64,000 nucleotides of DNA, taken from assembly GCA_903772945.1 (NCBI GenBank), contig CAICTM010000464.1, positions 1 through 64,000 of the forward strand. Reading direction: 5' to 3'. The notes under the pieces are model-generated. The model did no database searches, was not told where the DNA came from, and saw only the letters and a list, made by a program, of their open reading frames with translations. Below, piece after piece: positions 1 through 10,103 of the stretch. This stretch comes from Seminavis robusta (Eukaryota; Bacillariophyta; Bacillariophyceae; Naviculales; Naviculaceae). The first letter of the stretch is position 1. Each line of letters opens with the position of its first letter. The position numbers and the translations under genes are program-made.

Positions 1-76
1 CCTACAGAAACCAAGAAGACTCATTCCTCTGCCGAGCATCCCCAGAACAACAAAGGGATGTCGTTCCAGTTCCAAT

Positions 77-989
77 GCCAAGCCGGTGAGAGCTGCGGCT
101 GCCACGGCACCCACCGCCAAGTACTTGACCCAGAGGGGAATGGCAGCAAAAATAGCCGTAAAGCCGACTCGAGGAACGTTTCCGGGCAGTAACAAGTCGG
201 GGTGATCTCGTCGGTACTTTCGTGCCGTGACAGGAACGTCATCCAGGTTCTTGTCTTTGTTGTTCCTGGGAGCATGTATCGTGTCATAGGCAGATGCCAA
301 TCCATCGACGACCTTGTTGGGGAGTGTGCTTACCACGGCTGTCTTGACAGCCAAGTTAGCTTTTTGGAAGTTTCGTCGGAGGTAACCGACATTCTCTTTC
401 TTTTTGACACTTTGATGGGTGTTGGCCTTGATCTCCAGCGGAGGCTTGCCCTTGAGACCCTTGGCCCCTTCCAGTTCACGCTCTATTGAAGCTCCAATGG
501 TACTGAGGGAAATGGCCGAAATGACGGCGGTGCTGTGGGAGTCGTCCTGCGATGTTGTTGGCACGTCGACGAATGGTAAGTAGTCAGTTCCACCAAGTTC
601 ACTGTTACCCTGCTTGTTGGCCTTTGCGTCTTTTCCATCATCGTTGACATCGTGTTCTTCTTCAAGTGCTTGGGTAGAATCATCTCGCGCTCTCCGCTAG
701 TAACGCGTTTTGCCGGGATGTTGTAGTCCAGCTCAGAAGTTAGGGTGGTACAGGGTATCAGCAGCAGCAGCAGCAGCAGCTTCAGGGTTTGTAGGGGGTG
801 GATTGGCGTCGGCTGGTGGAGCCGTGGCAGTTCCAGGGGGGTCTTGTTGGGGTGCAGCTTCTGCGGGCGGTGCTTCTTCTGCTGCTGGTGCTGCTGGTGC
901 TGTGGCTCATCATCCTTGCCAACAGAGTTAACCATCTGAATCAGAGGTTGCTTCTTCTTATCGCTTCTGTTGCGTCCAAACCACCTCAT
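77..989 (-). pseudogene. 5' copy of the SGNH-like gene in the left arm
   Basis: Read on the minus strand from an ATG at 989, it begins with the same residues as the full gene at 7854 (MRWFGRNRSDKKKQ...). The frame is lost after about 28 codons and again further on. The differences from the right arm are missing single bases in short homopolymers and near the Ala-codon repeat (about 730-790). Similarity ends at about position 77, which corresponds to residue ~310 of the full protein, right after the membrane segment. It is either a truncated pseudogene made by the inverted duplication or a low-quality duplicate of the true locus created by assembly. Confidence 0.7.
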
Positions 990-2867
990 CTTTGCTGAAT
1001 GGTTTGCTACAGAGGGGCAAGATAACTAATAAATGACACAGCTACAGCTTGGGTAGCTAGTAGTAGATGTTCTCTGTATGTCTTACACTCAGTCCAGACC
1101 GAAACACAACACAAGAGAATAGAAGTTCTGTTGCGTGCGTTCAATGACCTGATGATATACCCTGCACGGACGAAACAAACAAGCTCGAGCTGACGAGGGA
1201 TTGGCGGCGTCTCGGTCCAAAGGGCGATGGACAATGGCGATAGAGTTGGTGGGTTGTGGAATTGTGATACAGCGTACTCTAATGGAGGTGCAGCTCGCTG
1301 GAAGAAGTTGCATCGAACAATTTAATTAATGGTATTTGTGGGATTTAGAGATGTCGACTCGCAGATTGGATTCGTGGCTACTAACATTCGATACAACGCA
1401 GGACGTACTTACGAGATTCGGCGAGATACAACTTATATTCATCTTGAGGGATGAAGCTTTTGAATTGAACTGGCGCACTCGCAGGGGCTCGCAACCCCAT
1501 GTTTGTGAGTTGCAGGAGTCTTAGTTACTGTATGCCTGCGGGGCGAAGCAGCTGATGGCAGCAGTGTCTCACATTATCTCTCAAAAACCGAACTTGGGTT
1601 TGCTTCTTTGTCACATCTTTCGCGAACACGAAGTTGGACACAATCACGAAGCAAGCAACGGTACGGTACCGGTGGCAGAACGGGGTCCTCCTTGGTTTTG
1701 CTTTGTTTTCATCAGTGATTACTATGCTCTCTACGATACATCCACTGCAGCCACAGTTACTGTAGGGGTACTGCTATCTATCAATTTGACCATACTATTT
1801 TACTGTACCTTTCGAAACATGCAGGTACTCTAGCTAGCTTTAGAAGCAGGAATATCGGCCACTGTTCAACTTTCCAAACTTATGGACACCTTTTTTTAAA
1901 AAATTAGTCCGTCTCCCAAGTTTCGGTGGATATGCCGCAATGCTCCAAGCAAGCCAGCAGCTGTTACTAGCTACTAGGCTAGTGCACTCCCCCCCGCTTC
2001 TTGTGATGGAGTCCTTCATGAGCCGTCCCATGCTGCTGTCGATTGAAACTTTCTCGTTCAATCCTCAATGCAGTGGCTCGAGGACTAGTGGACTTTCGAA
2101 CTGTGGTGGTGACTCTTTGTGGTTTGCAAAGAAAGGCTCCCATGATATTATAAATGTTCGAGGTGATTTGGGTATCGCTGTAGGGATGTATATATATGCT
2201 TCAGCAATGATACCGGTATGAGTGATCTTCTTGCTTCGTTGCCTTTGGAATCCTGAAACGTCTCGTGGATGGAGAGAGTCGAGTCGAGTCTATAGTAGTC
2301 GGAGGGATTTTGAATGTTCTATTTATGCTCCTCTCTGCCTGAATATATGCTGTGGTTGGTTGCTTGTTTTTTTCTGCCTGCTCTGGGGATGCGTTGCCTG
2401 CCGTATGAAACCGGTTTCTTCTTTGGTTCTTCTGTTGCCTTTTTTTGGTTGTTGTTGAAAAATGTAATTCAATCACACAAAAGAACTTGAGAGGGTTCCC
2501 CACTCTTCCGTTTTGCTCTGTCGGAGTGAGAGCCGGAGTGCCAAAATCGGCGTTCGCTTCCGCATTATTTAAAATCCTCATCTTAATGAGGTACACCGCG
2601 CAATTCTCACATCAACACCCCAACCAACACCACACACACACCAGGCGTCTTGGGTATGTTAGTTAGTATCGCAGGAAACTCCCTAGCTAACTCACACTCT
2701 TGCCTTCTAGCTAGTGCCGTGTGGTGGGCATCCTGTTGTTAGGGCGGCTGAGGAGCGATTGAATAGATATCATTCCGTTGGGATTTGCGAACGGAGGCCG
2801 ATTGCAGTACGATGTAGACATGGGATGACACAAAAGAATAAGCTAAAAATTAAAAGGGATTCTACGT
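990..2867. other. Left-arm intergenic region
   Basis: This is the mirror of 5960-7853. It holds no convincing gene; the open frames are short and are repeated only because the arms are repeated. It contains AT-rich patches near 1880-1900 and 2570, a GAGTC-type repeat near 2276-2300, and CTAGCTAG-like motifs near 1832 and 2708. Confidence 0.6.
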
Positions 2868-4029
2868 CTACCTCGTTCTAGGAGTCCCGGGAGGTTCACC
2901 TCGTGATTGCCAACCACCGACTGGTTTGGCTCCTCTCGCACTCCCTCTTGAACCGAACGGGTAGCAAATTTTGTACCGTAGTCCTCTTTGCTGCACAACG
3001 ATGTCAACTCTAAACAAACACAAACATGCAATGTGTGGTAGTGGCTCCATCTTGTATTTTCGTAGATCACCTCGTCCTCGTTTAATTCTCGCTCTCGTGC
3101 TCTCCTCGTCTTCGTCCTGCTCCTCTTCTTCATCATTGTCGTCGTCAACTTCAATGAATGGCTGCTCAGGGTCGTTCCATTCATAGTCATTCTCCGAGCG
3201 GCGTAGCACGTCCCGTCCTCCTGGGAGAGCACTTGCGCTGTTCTTCAATGGTAGACCCCAAAGTTGAACTCCGTGCGCATGAAATGCTGAGACAAGTTCG
3301 ACGTTTCTGACAGAAGGGATACGAGTTTGTACACAGTGTCTTTCATAAAGCCACTAGCTTGGAAATAGCGCGGAGCGACCTCCAATTTTTGGTCTCGATG
3401 TCGAGTCCGCTCAGACCACGATTTCGACCTGGTGGGTTGTAGAAGTCCGTGAACCAACGCTTTCCCGACCATCTCGACTGTGAGGTTGCGACTGCTATCT
3501 GAGCTGGACGGCATCGAACTAGAACAACGGCTTGTCGGTATCCGAGCTTCGAGCTTCTCATTCCGGCAGGCTTGCTTTTCTTGTGTTGATTCGCGACGGC
3601 AGTTTCCAGCTCTGAGTTGTCTTGGGGACCTTCTTGAAGTGGCAGGCGACGACTTCCACGACGCTGGTTTTCCGGGACCGAGTCGTCGTGTGTTTGATGC
3701 TGCTGAAGTGTCGCGCGACTGCAGCAGCTCGAATTGGCGACCTGAGTGAACAGACCAGGCTGGTTGGTTAGCATGGTGAGGAGCTTGTTGACGGCAGGGT
3801 TTTTAGCAACGTTCCCACGTCACCTTGTCAGCAGGGTCGGCTTTGCAACAGGGGTAACCGCGTTTGGCTTCAAGGTAGCTTTTCTTCCCAGCTGCTTTCT
3901 TCACGGTAGCCTTCTTGGAGCTGGCTTCTTCGGAGGAGCTTCAGCAGCAACTGGAACTTGCTTGGGAGTACCCACAAGCACCTTGCGACGGTCTTTTGTT
4001 GCTTTGGTTGTTCTTCCGGTGCGCTTCAT
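2868..4029 (-). pseudogene. Lys-rich/acidic unknown gene, left-arm copy with frame breaks
   Basis: This is the minus-strand copy of the gene at 4775-5959. The start ATG is at 4029. The middle (residues VVLVRC..., EMVGKRWFTDF, GLSGLDIE) is readable in pieces in more than one frame. The acidic C-terminal part (3248-2868) is open here and reads through a D/E-rich stretch followed by an Arg/Lys-rich one, whereas the same part is broken in the right arm. The breaks in the two copies lie in different places, which suggests one underlying intact gene read twice with errors. I do not recognise the family. Confidence 0.55.
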
Positions 4030-4310
4030 GGTGATCTCAAATGGAAGTAGATATGCAACAGATAATAAAATCAGGGTGTGTGCAGCTCGTGGTGTAGCAG
4101 TCCTTCTATTGTAGGTCCACTTCGATTTTGTGAGCCTTCAAATCAATTTGTTGTTGTTGACTCCTCTGGAGCGAAAACCACTTCGCAAAAACGGTGTTGA
4201 TTGGTGTGTTTCTCAGCGTGGTTGTTTTCGACGTCCAGATGAAATCAACTTTTTGCGCTAGCAACACTTGAATTTGAAAATTACAGCGTGGAGATCGCGC
4301 GCGACGTGAC

Positions 4311-4469
4311 ATGGTGACGTTGGAGTCCCTTGCGTGACGCAATATTTGGTAGAGTTGGAGTTGTCGAAAAAGAAAAAAAGAAGGAGAAAAAAAAAAAAAA
4401 AAAATGAAAAGAAAAAGAGGAAAATTCCAAAATAATTCCGTCACCTGTTTCTTTCAATGGGGCTCACAC
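4311..4469. other. Spacer of the inverted repeat with purine-rich tract
   Basis: About 160 bp separate the arms. The segment 4369-4434 is almost all A and G on the + strand, with a run of about 18 A near 4388-4405. Both sides have a short GC-rich alternating CG motif (about 4297-4304 and 4469-4478). I see no gene here. Confidence 0.7.
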
Positions 4470-4774
4470 GTCGCGCGCGCAGAGTTATGACCAAGCACAC
4501 GCTGTATTGTTTCCAAATTCAAAGGCGGAGTCGTTGCTAGCGTAAAAGTTGATTTCCATCTTGACGTCGAAAACTACCACGCTGAGAAACCACGCCAATC
4601 AACACCGTTTTTGCGAAGTGGGTTTCGCTCCAGAGGGAGCTCAACAACAACAACTTGATTTGAAGGCTCACAAAATCGAAGTGGACCTACAATAGAAGGA
4701 CTGCTACGACCACGAGCTGCACACACCCTGCATTTTATTATCTGTTGCATATCTACTCCATCTTGAGATCGACC

Positions 4775-5959
4775 ATGAAGCGCACCGGAAAGAACACCCA
4801 AAGCAACAAGAAGAAACGTCGCAAGGTGCTTGTGAGTACTCCCAAGCAAGTTCCAGTTGATGCTGAAGCTCCTCCGAAGAAGCCAGATCCCAAGAAGGCT
4901 ACCGTAAAGAAAGCAGCTGGGAAGAATCAAGCTACCTTGAAGCCAACCGCGGTTACCCCTGTTGCAAGGGCCGACCCTGCTGACAATGTTGACGTGGGAA
5001 CGTTGCTAAAAGACCCTGCCGTCAACATGCTCCTCGACCATGCCAACCAGCCATGCCTGGTCTGTTCACTCATGTCGCCAATTCAGCTGCTGCAGTCGCA
5101 GATACTTCAGCAGCATCCACCAACGACGACTCGGTCTCCTAAACCAGCGTCGTGGAAGCCGTCGCCGCCACTTCCAAGAAGGTCCCTAAGACAACTAGAG
5201 CTGGAACTGCCGTAGCGATCAAACAAGAAAGCAAGCCTGCCGGGAATGACAGCTCGAAGCTCGATACCGACAAGCCTGTTGTTTTAGTTCGATGCCGTCC
5301 AGCTCAAGATAGCAGTTGCAACCTCACAGTCGAGATGGTCGGAAAGCGTTGGTTCACGGACTTCCTTACAAACCACCAGGTCGAAGATCGTGGTCTGAGC
5401 GGACTCGACATCGAGAACAAAATTGGAGGTCGCTCCGCGCTCATTTCCAAGCTAGTGGCTTTCATGAAAGACACTGTGTACAAGACTCGTATCCCTTCTG
5501 TCACGAAACGTCGAACTTGTCTCCAGCATTTCATGCGCACGGGAGTTAAACTTTGGGGTCTCACCATTGATGAACAGCGCAAGGTGCTCTACCAGGAGGA
5601 CGGGACGTGATACGCCGCCTCGGAGAATGATTATGAATGGAACGACCCTGAGCGGCCATTCATTGAAGTTGACACTGACAATGACTGAAGAAGAGGAACA
5701 GGACGAAGACGAGGACGAGCACGAGAGCGAGAATTAAACGAGGACGAGGTTGATCTACGAAAATACAAGAGATGGAGCCACTACCACTACATTGCATGTT
5801 TGTGTTTGTTTAGAGTTTGACATCGTTGTGCAGCAAAGAGGACTACGGTACAAAATTTGCTACCCCGTTCGGTTCAAGAGGGAGTGCGAGAGGAGCCAAA
5901 ACCAGCTGGTGGTTGGCAATCACGAGGTGAACCTCCCGGGACTCACTAGAACGAGGTAG
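4775..5959 (+). CDS. Unrecognised Lys-rich N-terminus / acidic C-terminus protein, frame-broken
   Basis: The ATG at 4775 opens a Lys/Arg-rich start (MKRTGKNTQSNKKKRRK...) typical of a nuclear localisation signal, followed by a Lys/Pro/Ala-rich linker. After about 100 codons the frame shifts. The downstream frame (5152-5610) encodes a more ordered part with the motifs VVLVRCRPAQ, EMVGKRWFTDF and GLSGLDIENKIGGRS, then shifts again before an Asp/Glu-rich run and a basic tail ending near 5959. Comparison with the left-arm copy shows that several of these shifts are absent there, so the true product is probably one protein of about 380-400 residues. The acidic/basic alternation suggests a nuclear or chromatin-associated protein, but that is only inference from composition. 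Confidence 0.5.
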
Positions 5960-7853
5960 ACGTAGAATCCCCTTTTAATTTTTAGCTTATTCTTTTGTGT
6001 CATCCCATGTCTACATCGTACTGCACATCGGCCTCCGTTCGCAAATCCCAACGGAATGATATCTATTCAATCGCTCCTCAGCCGCCCTAACAACAGGATG
6101 CCCACCACACGGCACTAGCTAGAAGGCAAGAGTGTGAGTTAGCTAGGGAGTTTCCTGCGATACTAACTAACATACCCAAGACGCCTGGTGTTGGTTGTGG
6201 TGTTGGTTGGGGTGTTGATGTGAGAAATTGCGCGGTGTACCTCATTAGAGATGAGGATTTTAAATAATGCGGAAGCGAACGCCGATTTTGGCACTCCGAA
6301 GCTCTCACTCCGACAAGAGCAAAACGGAAGAGTGGGGAACCCTCTCAAGTTCTTTTGTGTGAATTGAATTACATTTTTCAACAACAACCACAAAAAAGGC
6401 AACAGAAGAACCAAAGAAGAAACCGGTTTCATACGGCAGGCAACGCATCCCCAGAAGCAGGCAGAAAAAAACAAGCAACCAACCACAGCATATATTCAGG
6501 CAGAGAGGAGCATAAATAGAACATTCAAAATCCCTCCGACTACTATAGACTCGACTCGACTCTCTCCATCCAACGAGACGTTTCAGGATTCCAAAGGCAA
6601 CGAAGCAAGAAGATCACTCATACCGGTATCATTGCTGAAGCATATATATACATCCCTACAGCGATACCCAAATCACCTCGAACATTTATAATATCATGGG
6701 AGCCTTTCTTTGCAAACCACAAAGAGTCACCACCACAGTTCGAAAGTCCACTAGTCCTCGAGCCACTGCATTGAGGATTGAACGAGAAAGTTTCAATCGA
6801 CAGCAGCATGGGACGGCTCATGAAGGACTCCATCACAAGAAGCGGGGGGGAGTGCACTAGCCTAGTAGCTAGTAACAGCTGCTGGCTTGCTTGGAGCATT
6901 GCGGCATATCCACCGAAACTTGGGAGACGGACTAATTTTTTAAAAAAAGGTGTCCATAAGTTTGGAAAGTTGAACAGTGGCCGATATTCCTGCTTCTAAA
7001 GCTAGCTAGAGTACCTGCATGTTTCGAAAGGTACAGTTAAAATAGTATGGTCAAATTGATAGATAGCAGTACCCCTACAGTAACTGTGGCTGCAGTGGAT
7101 GTATCGTAGAGAGCATAGTAATCACTGATGAAAACAAAGCAAAACCAAGGAGGACCCCGTTCTGCCACCGGTACCGTACCGTTGCCTTTGGCTTCGTGAT
7201 TGTGTCAAACTTCGTGTTCGCGAAAGATGTGACAAAGAAGCAAACCCAAGTTCGGTTTTTGAGAGATAATGTGAGACACTGCTGCCATCAGCTGCTTCGC
7301 CCCGCAGGCATACAGTAACTAAGACTCCTGCAACTCACAAACATGGGGTTGCGAGCCCCTGCGAGTGCGCCAGTTCAATTCAAAAGCTTCATCCCTCAAG
7401 ATGAATATAAGTTGTATCTCGCCGAATCTCGTAAGTACGTCCTGCGTTGTATCGAATGTTAGTAGCCACGAATCCAATCTGCGAGTCGACATCTCTAAAT
7501 CCCACAAATACCATTAATTAAATTGTTCGATGCAACTTCTTCCAGCGAGCTGCACCTCCATTAGAGTACGCTGTATCACAATTCCACAACCCACCAACTC
7601 TATCGCCATTGTCCATCGCCCTTTGGACCGAGACGCCGCCAATCCCTCGTCAGCTCGAGCTTGTTTGTTTCGTCCGTGCAGGGTATATCATCAGGTCATT
7701 GAACGCACGCAACAGAACTTCTATTCTCTTGTGTTGTGTTTCGGTCTGGACTGAGTGTAAGACATACAGAGAACATCTACTACTAGCTACCCAAGCTGTA
7801 GCTGTGTCATTTATTAGTTATCTTGCCCCTCTGTAGCAAACCATTCAGCAAAG
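5960..7853. other. Right-arm intergenic region upstream of the SGNH-like gene
   Basis: This 1.9 kb stretch holds no convincing gene. The last ~350 bases (7500-7853) are the presumed promoter and 5' leader of the SGNH-like gene at 7854. CT-rich and ACA-rich stretches lie near 6180-6215 and 6360-6480, and GGTACCGTACC-type palindromes near 7168-7182. Confidence 0.55.
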
Positions 7854-10103
7854 ATGAGGTGGTTTGGACGCAACAGAAGCGATAAGAAGAAGCAACCTCT
7901 GATTCAGATGGTTAACTCTGTTGGCAAGGATGATGAGCCAGCAGCACCAGCAGCACCAGCAGCAGAGGAAGCACCGCCCGCAGAAGCTGCACCCCAACAA
8001 GACCCCCCTGGAACTGCCACGGCTCCACCAGCCGACGCCAATCCACCCCCTACAAACCCTGAAGCTGCTGCTGCTGCTGCTGCTGATACTCCTGTACCAC
8101 CCGTAACTTCTGAGCTGGACTACAACATCCCGGCAAAACGCGTTACTAGCGGAGAGCGCGAGATGATTCTACCCAAGCACTTGAAGAAGAACTACGATGT
8201 CAACGATGATGGAAAAGACGCAAAGGCCAACAAGCAGGGTAACAGTGAACTTGGTGGAACTGACTACTTACCATTCGTCGACGTGCCAACAACATCGCAG
8301 GACGACTCCCACAGCACCGCCGTCATTTCGGCCATTTCCCTCAGTACCATTGGAGCTTCAATAGAGCGTGAACTGGAAGGGGCCAAGGGTCTCAAGGGCA
8401 AGCCTCCGCTGGAGATCAAGGCCAACACCCATCAAAGTGTCAAAAAGAAAGAGAATGTCGGTTACCTCCGACGAAACTTCCAAAAAGCTACCTTGGCTGT
8501 CAAGACAGCCGTGGTAAGCACACTCCCCAACAAGGTCGTCGATGGATTGGCATCTGCCTATGACACGATACATGCTCCCAGGAACAACAAAGACAAGAAC
8601 CTGGATGACGTTCCTGTCACGGCACGAAAGTACCGACGAGATCACCCCGACTTGTTACTGCCCGGAAACGTTCCTCGAGTCGGCTTTACGGCTATTTTTG
8701 CTGCCATTCCCCTCTGGGTCAAGTACTTGGCGGTGGGTGCCGTGGCAGCCGCAGCTCTCACCGGCTTGGCATTGGAACTGGAAAACACCATGCTCGGAGA
8801 GCAACTCTTTGATTGGCAAGAAGAAACCTTTGTCGACTGGACCGAAGAAAAGAGCGTGGCTTTCATCGGTAACTCGTACTTTTTCGTCAATGATGTCCCC
8901 CGTCTCGTGAATAAGATCAGTGGTGGGCGAGTGCATCAAGGCTCCTGTGTCAACCCAGGAGCATCGCTGGGAAGACTTCTCCGAGCAGGAAACGGCATGT
9001 ACGAGTACTGGGACACAGATAACGCTATCACATACAAGTTCAATACCGAATGGAACGAAGACTACGACGGCGAAGGTGTCCATGACTACGGTTCTTGCAG
9101 TGTCTTCCAACTGCTGGAAGGGTACGATAACGATTTGACCTACATGAACTACAACGGAGCATACTACTACGAAGAAGGCATGAACCCTTGTTTCGAAGAC
9201 GAAAACTATATCTTGTACTTGAACGATTGGAACTTGAAGAATCCAAGCGTCTTTGACTATGTCATCTTGAACGACCAAACAGCTCGTATGGCTGACGCTG
9301 ATGCAAGAGAGGACACTGTCGATGCTTTGAAGTATGCGTATGCGCCCATGATCAAAGATTCCCGAGCCAAGCCACTACTCGTTGACACTCATGCCTACCC
9401 TATGGAAGCAGGAAGCAACGAAACCGACTATGGCGAGTCCATTCCATACATGCAAGCCATGATCTACTATGGTGTCGAAGAGTACCTAATGGCACTCAAG
9501 TATAACTTGCCCAGCTACCAAGAGCCCAAGGTTGTCCCCATCGGTTTGGCATACCTTACCGTGTGGGAAGAGAACCATAGCTTGTGGTCCAAGCTCTTCC
9601 TGAATGAAACCATGCCTTATGCCTCGCCTTATGGATCCTATCTGTTCGCCAACGTCATTTATGCTTCCGTCTATGGACACTTGCCGCGACGACCGACACA
9701 GCAATCACAGATCAAGGACTTCTTCAAAACTGCTCGTTACCTGCCCGAATTGCCAGATGATTGGACCGGTATCTTTCCTACCATCCAAGAGTCCGACTAC
9801 TTGCGACTTGTGGCAAGACGAGTTACTCTCAATGGAGAAATCCCTACTTCCTTCACCAATGCAAAAGAACAGATCGAACTTGAGCTACGGGGAGGATATG
9901 AAGCAGAAGAAGAAGAGTGTGTTTGCGAAGACAGTCGCGACCAAGAAGAAGAAGAATGCGAAGAAGGCGATGACGACGGCGCGGGTTGCGAGCAAGAGGA
10001 GGAAGAAGAGAATGAGGAGGAAGAAGGGTCACAAGAGTGCGAGTGTCAAAGCCAGGACGAGGATATGGATGAGCAAGAAAACAGAGGACGTCGTTTGGTG
10101 TAA
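7854..10103 (+). CDS. Membrane-anchored SGNH/GDSL-hydrolase-like protein, 749 aa
   Basis: A single exon starts at the ATG in gcaaagATG. Residues 1-100 are basic, then Ala/Pro-rich and probably disordered. A hydrophobic segment at about 275-309 fits a signal-anchor (type II membrane topology). The lumenal or extracellular domain (335-640) begins with FIGNSY, in which S341 is the expected nucleophile of SGNH block I. ILND at 471-474 supplies the block-III-like Asn, and VDTH at 510-513 is an Asp-x-His pair. Where related proteins usually end with D..HPS..G.YL, this one reads TMPYASPYGSYL (585-596) without His. The last ~75 residues are Glu-rich with scattered Cys. Likely a secretory-pathway esterase/acetyltransferase-like protein; substrate unknown. 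The first ~310 codons are duplicated in the left arm of the inverted repeat. Confidence 0.8.
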   Translation: MRWFGRNRSDKKKQPLIQMVNSVGKDDEPAAPAAPAAEEAPPAEAAPQQDPPGTATAPPADANPPPTNPEAAAAAAADTPVPPVTSELDYNIPAKRVTSGEREMILPKHLKKNYDVNDDGKDAKANKQGNSELGGTDYLPFVDVPTTSQDDSHSTAVISAISLSTIGASIERELEGAKGLKGKPPLEIKANTHQSVKKKENVGYLRRNFQKATLAVKTAVVSTLPNKVVDGLASAYDTIHAPRNNKDKNLDDVPVTARKYRRDHPDLLLPGNVPRVGFTAIFAAIPLWVKYLAVGAVAAAALTGLALELENTMLGEQLFDWQEETFVDWTEEKSVAFIGNSYFFVNDVPRLVNKISGGRVHQGSCVNPGASLGRLLRAGNGMYEYWDTDNAITYKFNTEWNEDYDGEGVHDYGSCSVFQLLEGYDNDLTYMNYNGAYYYEEGMNPCFEDENYILYLNDWNLKNPSVFDYVILNDQTARMADADAREDTVDALKYAYAPMIKDSRAKPLLVDTHAYPMEAGSNETDYGESIPYMQAMIYYGVEEYLMALKYNLPSYQEPKVVPIGLAYLTVWEENHSLWSKLFLNETMPYASPYGSYLFANVIYASVYGHLPRRPTQQSQIKDFFKTARYLPELPDDWTGIFPTIQESDYLRLVARRVTLNGEIPTSFTNAKEQIELELRGGYEAEEEECVCEDSRDQEEEECEEGDDDGAGCEQEEEEENEEEEGSQECECQSQDEDMDEQENRGRRLV

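Larger units (their letters stand above)
70..4310. repeat. Left arm of a ~4.3 kb inverted repeat
   Basis: The reverse complement of this stretch matches about 4470-8785. Examples are the block at 1840-2221, which matches 6618-6999 with no visible change in the translations, and 202-489, which matches 8358-8645 with one visible substitution. Outside about position 70-77 the two arms stop matching. Nearer the centre (about 2200-4300) the match is interrupted by frequent single-base indels and short differences. The arm holds a 5' copy of the SGNH gene (minus strand, 77-989), an intergenic stretch, and a copy of the Lys-rich/acidic gene (minus strand, 2868-4029). Whether it is a real duplication or an assembly fold-back cannot be decided from the sequence. 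Confidence 0.93.
4470..8785. repeat. Right arm of the ~4.3 kb inverted repeat
   Basis: This is the mirror image of 70-4310. The junction at about 8782 falls inside the SGNH-like gene, just after the codons for its membrane segment. The right side of that junction continues as an intact reading frame, so this arm carries the full gene and the left arm only its first ~310 codons. The inner part (4470-6500) contains indels relative to the left arm. Some of them break frames here and others break frames in the left arm. Confidence 0.93.
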
